Assembly: GCA_035560235.1 (NCBI GenBank)
Contig: DATMAG010000007.1
Location: 1 to 13,932, forward strand
From: DASRDU01 sp035560235
Lineage (GTDB): Bacteria > Acidobacteriota > Blastocatellia > RBC074
Direction of reading: 5' to 3'
Length of the DNA stretch: 13,932 nt
The notes under the pieces were generated by a model, which worked only from the letters and a program-made list of their open reading frames with translations, had not been told where the DNA came from and made no database searches. Position numbers and translations under genes: made by a program. Below, one piece after another: positions 13,889 through 13,932 of this stretch. Each line of letters opens with the position of its first letter. Within the stretch, counting starts at the first letter, position 1.

Positions 13889-13932
13889 TCGGCAGGCCAT
13901 CAGAAAAGTTTTGTTGTAATTCTCTCTCTCCG

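Overview
The window looks like a chromosomal segment of an acidobacterium, probably of the Blastocatellia/Solibacter type. The main evidence is the gene at 7652-10690. It combines seven SBBP repeats with the C-terminal domain known from Solibacter proteins (TIGR03437-like), an architecture strongly associated with Acidobacteriota. High-GC coding sequence, Shine-Dalgarno leaders and gram-negative surface-polysaccharide genes agree with this. No rRNA, tRNA, CRISPR array, insertion sequence or phage gene was found.

Layout. From about 10.7 kb down to position 1, seven genes run leftward on the minus strand with short gaps (17 to 81 bases), which fits one operon or a few linked units. In order of transcription they are: a large exported beta-propeller protein (7652-10690); a FecR-like secreted protein (6813-7634); a membrane-anchored TPR protein with a C-terminal carbohydrate-binding-like module (5450-6745); an O-antigen ligase/polymerase family membrane protein (4035-5432, or from a GTG at 5453); a Wza-type polysaccharide export protein with two SLBB domains (2881-3999); a Wzc-type co-polymerase and tyrosine autokinase (400-2823); and the 5' part of a MauE/DoxX-like membrane protein cut by the window edge (1-318).

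A 1.2-kb stretch without genes (10691-11888) follows and is clearly more AT-rich than the genes. It separates this operon from a divergently transcribed APC-superfamily amino-acid permease (11889-13307). A second gap (13308-13675) holds a potentially pseudoknotted RNA-like structure and a terminator-like hairpin. It leads to a 70-codon gene for a tiny secreted, extremely charged peptide (13676-13888).

How the genes fit together (inference). Wzc, Wza and the Wzy/WaaL-family protein form the late half of a capsule/exopolysaccharide pathway: polymerisation or ligation, chain-length control and export across both membranes. The TPR/CBM-like protein is directly upstream of the ligase/polymerase and may act with it in the periplasm. 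The beta-propeller and FecR-like proteins head the operon and may be exported together with the glycan or bind it at the cell surface. No glycosyltransferase, flippase or Wzb phosphatase is in view, so the early steps must be encoded elsewhere, perhaps beyond the left edge.
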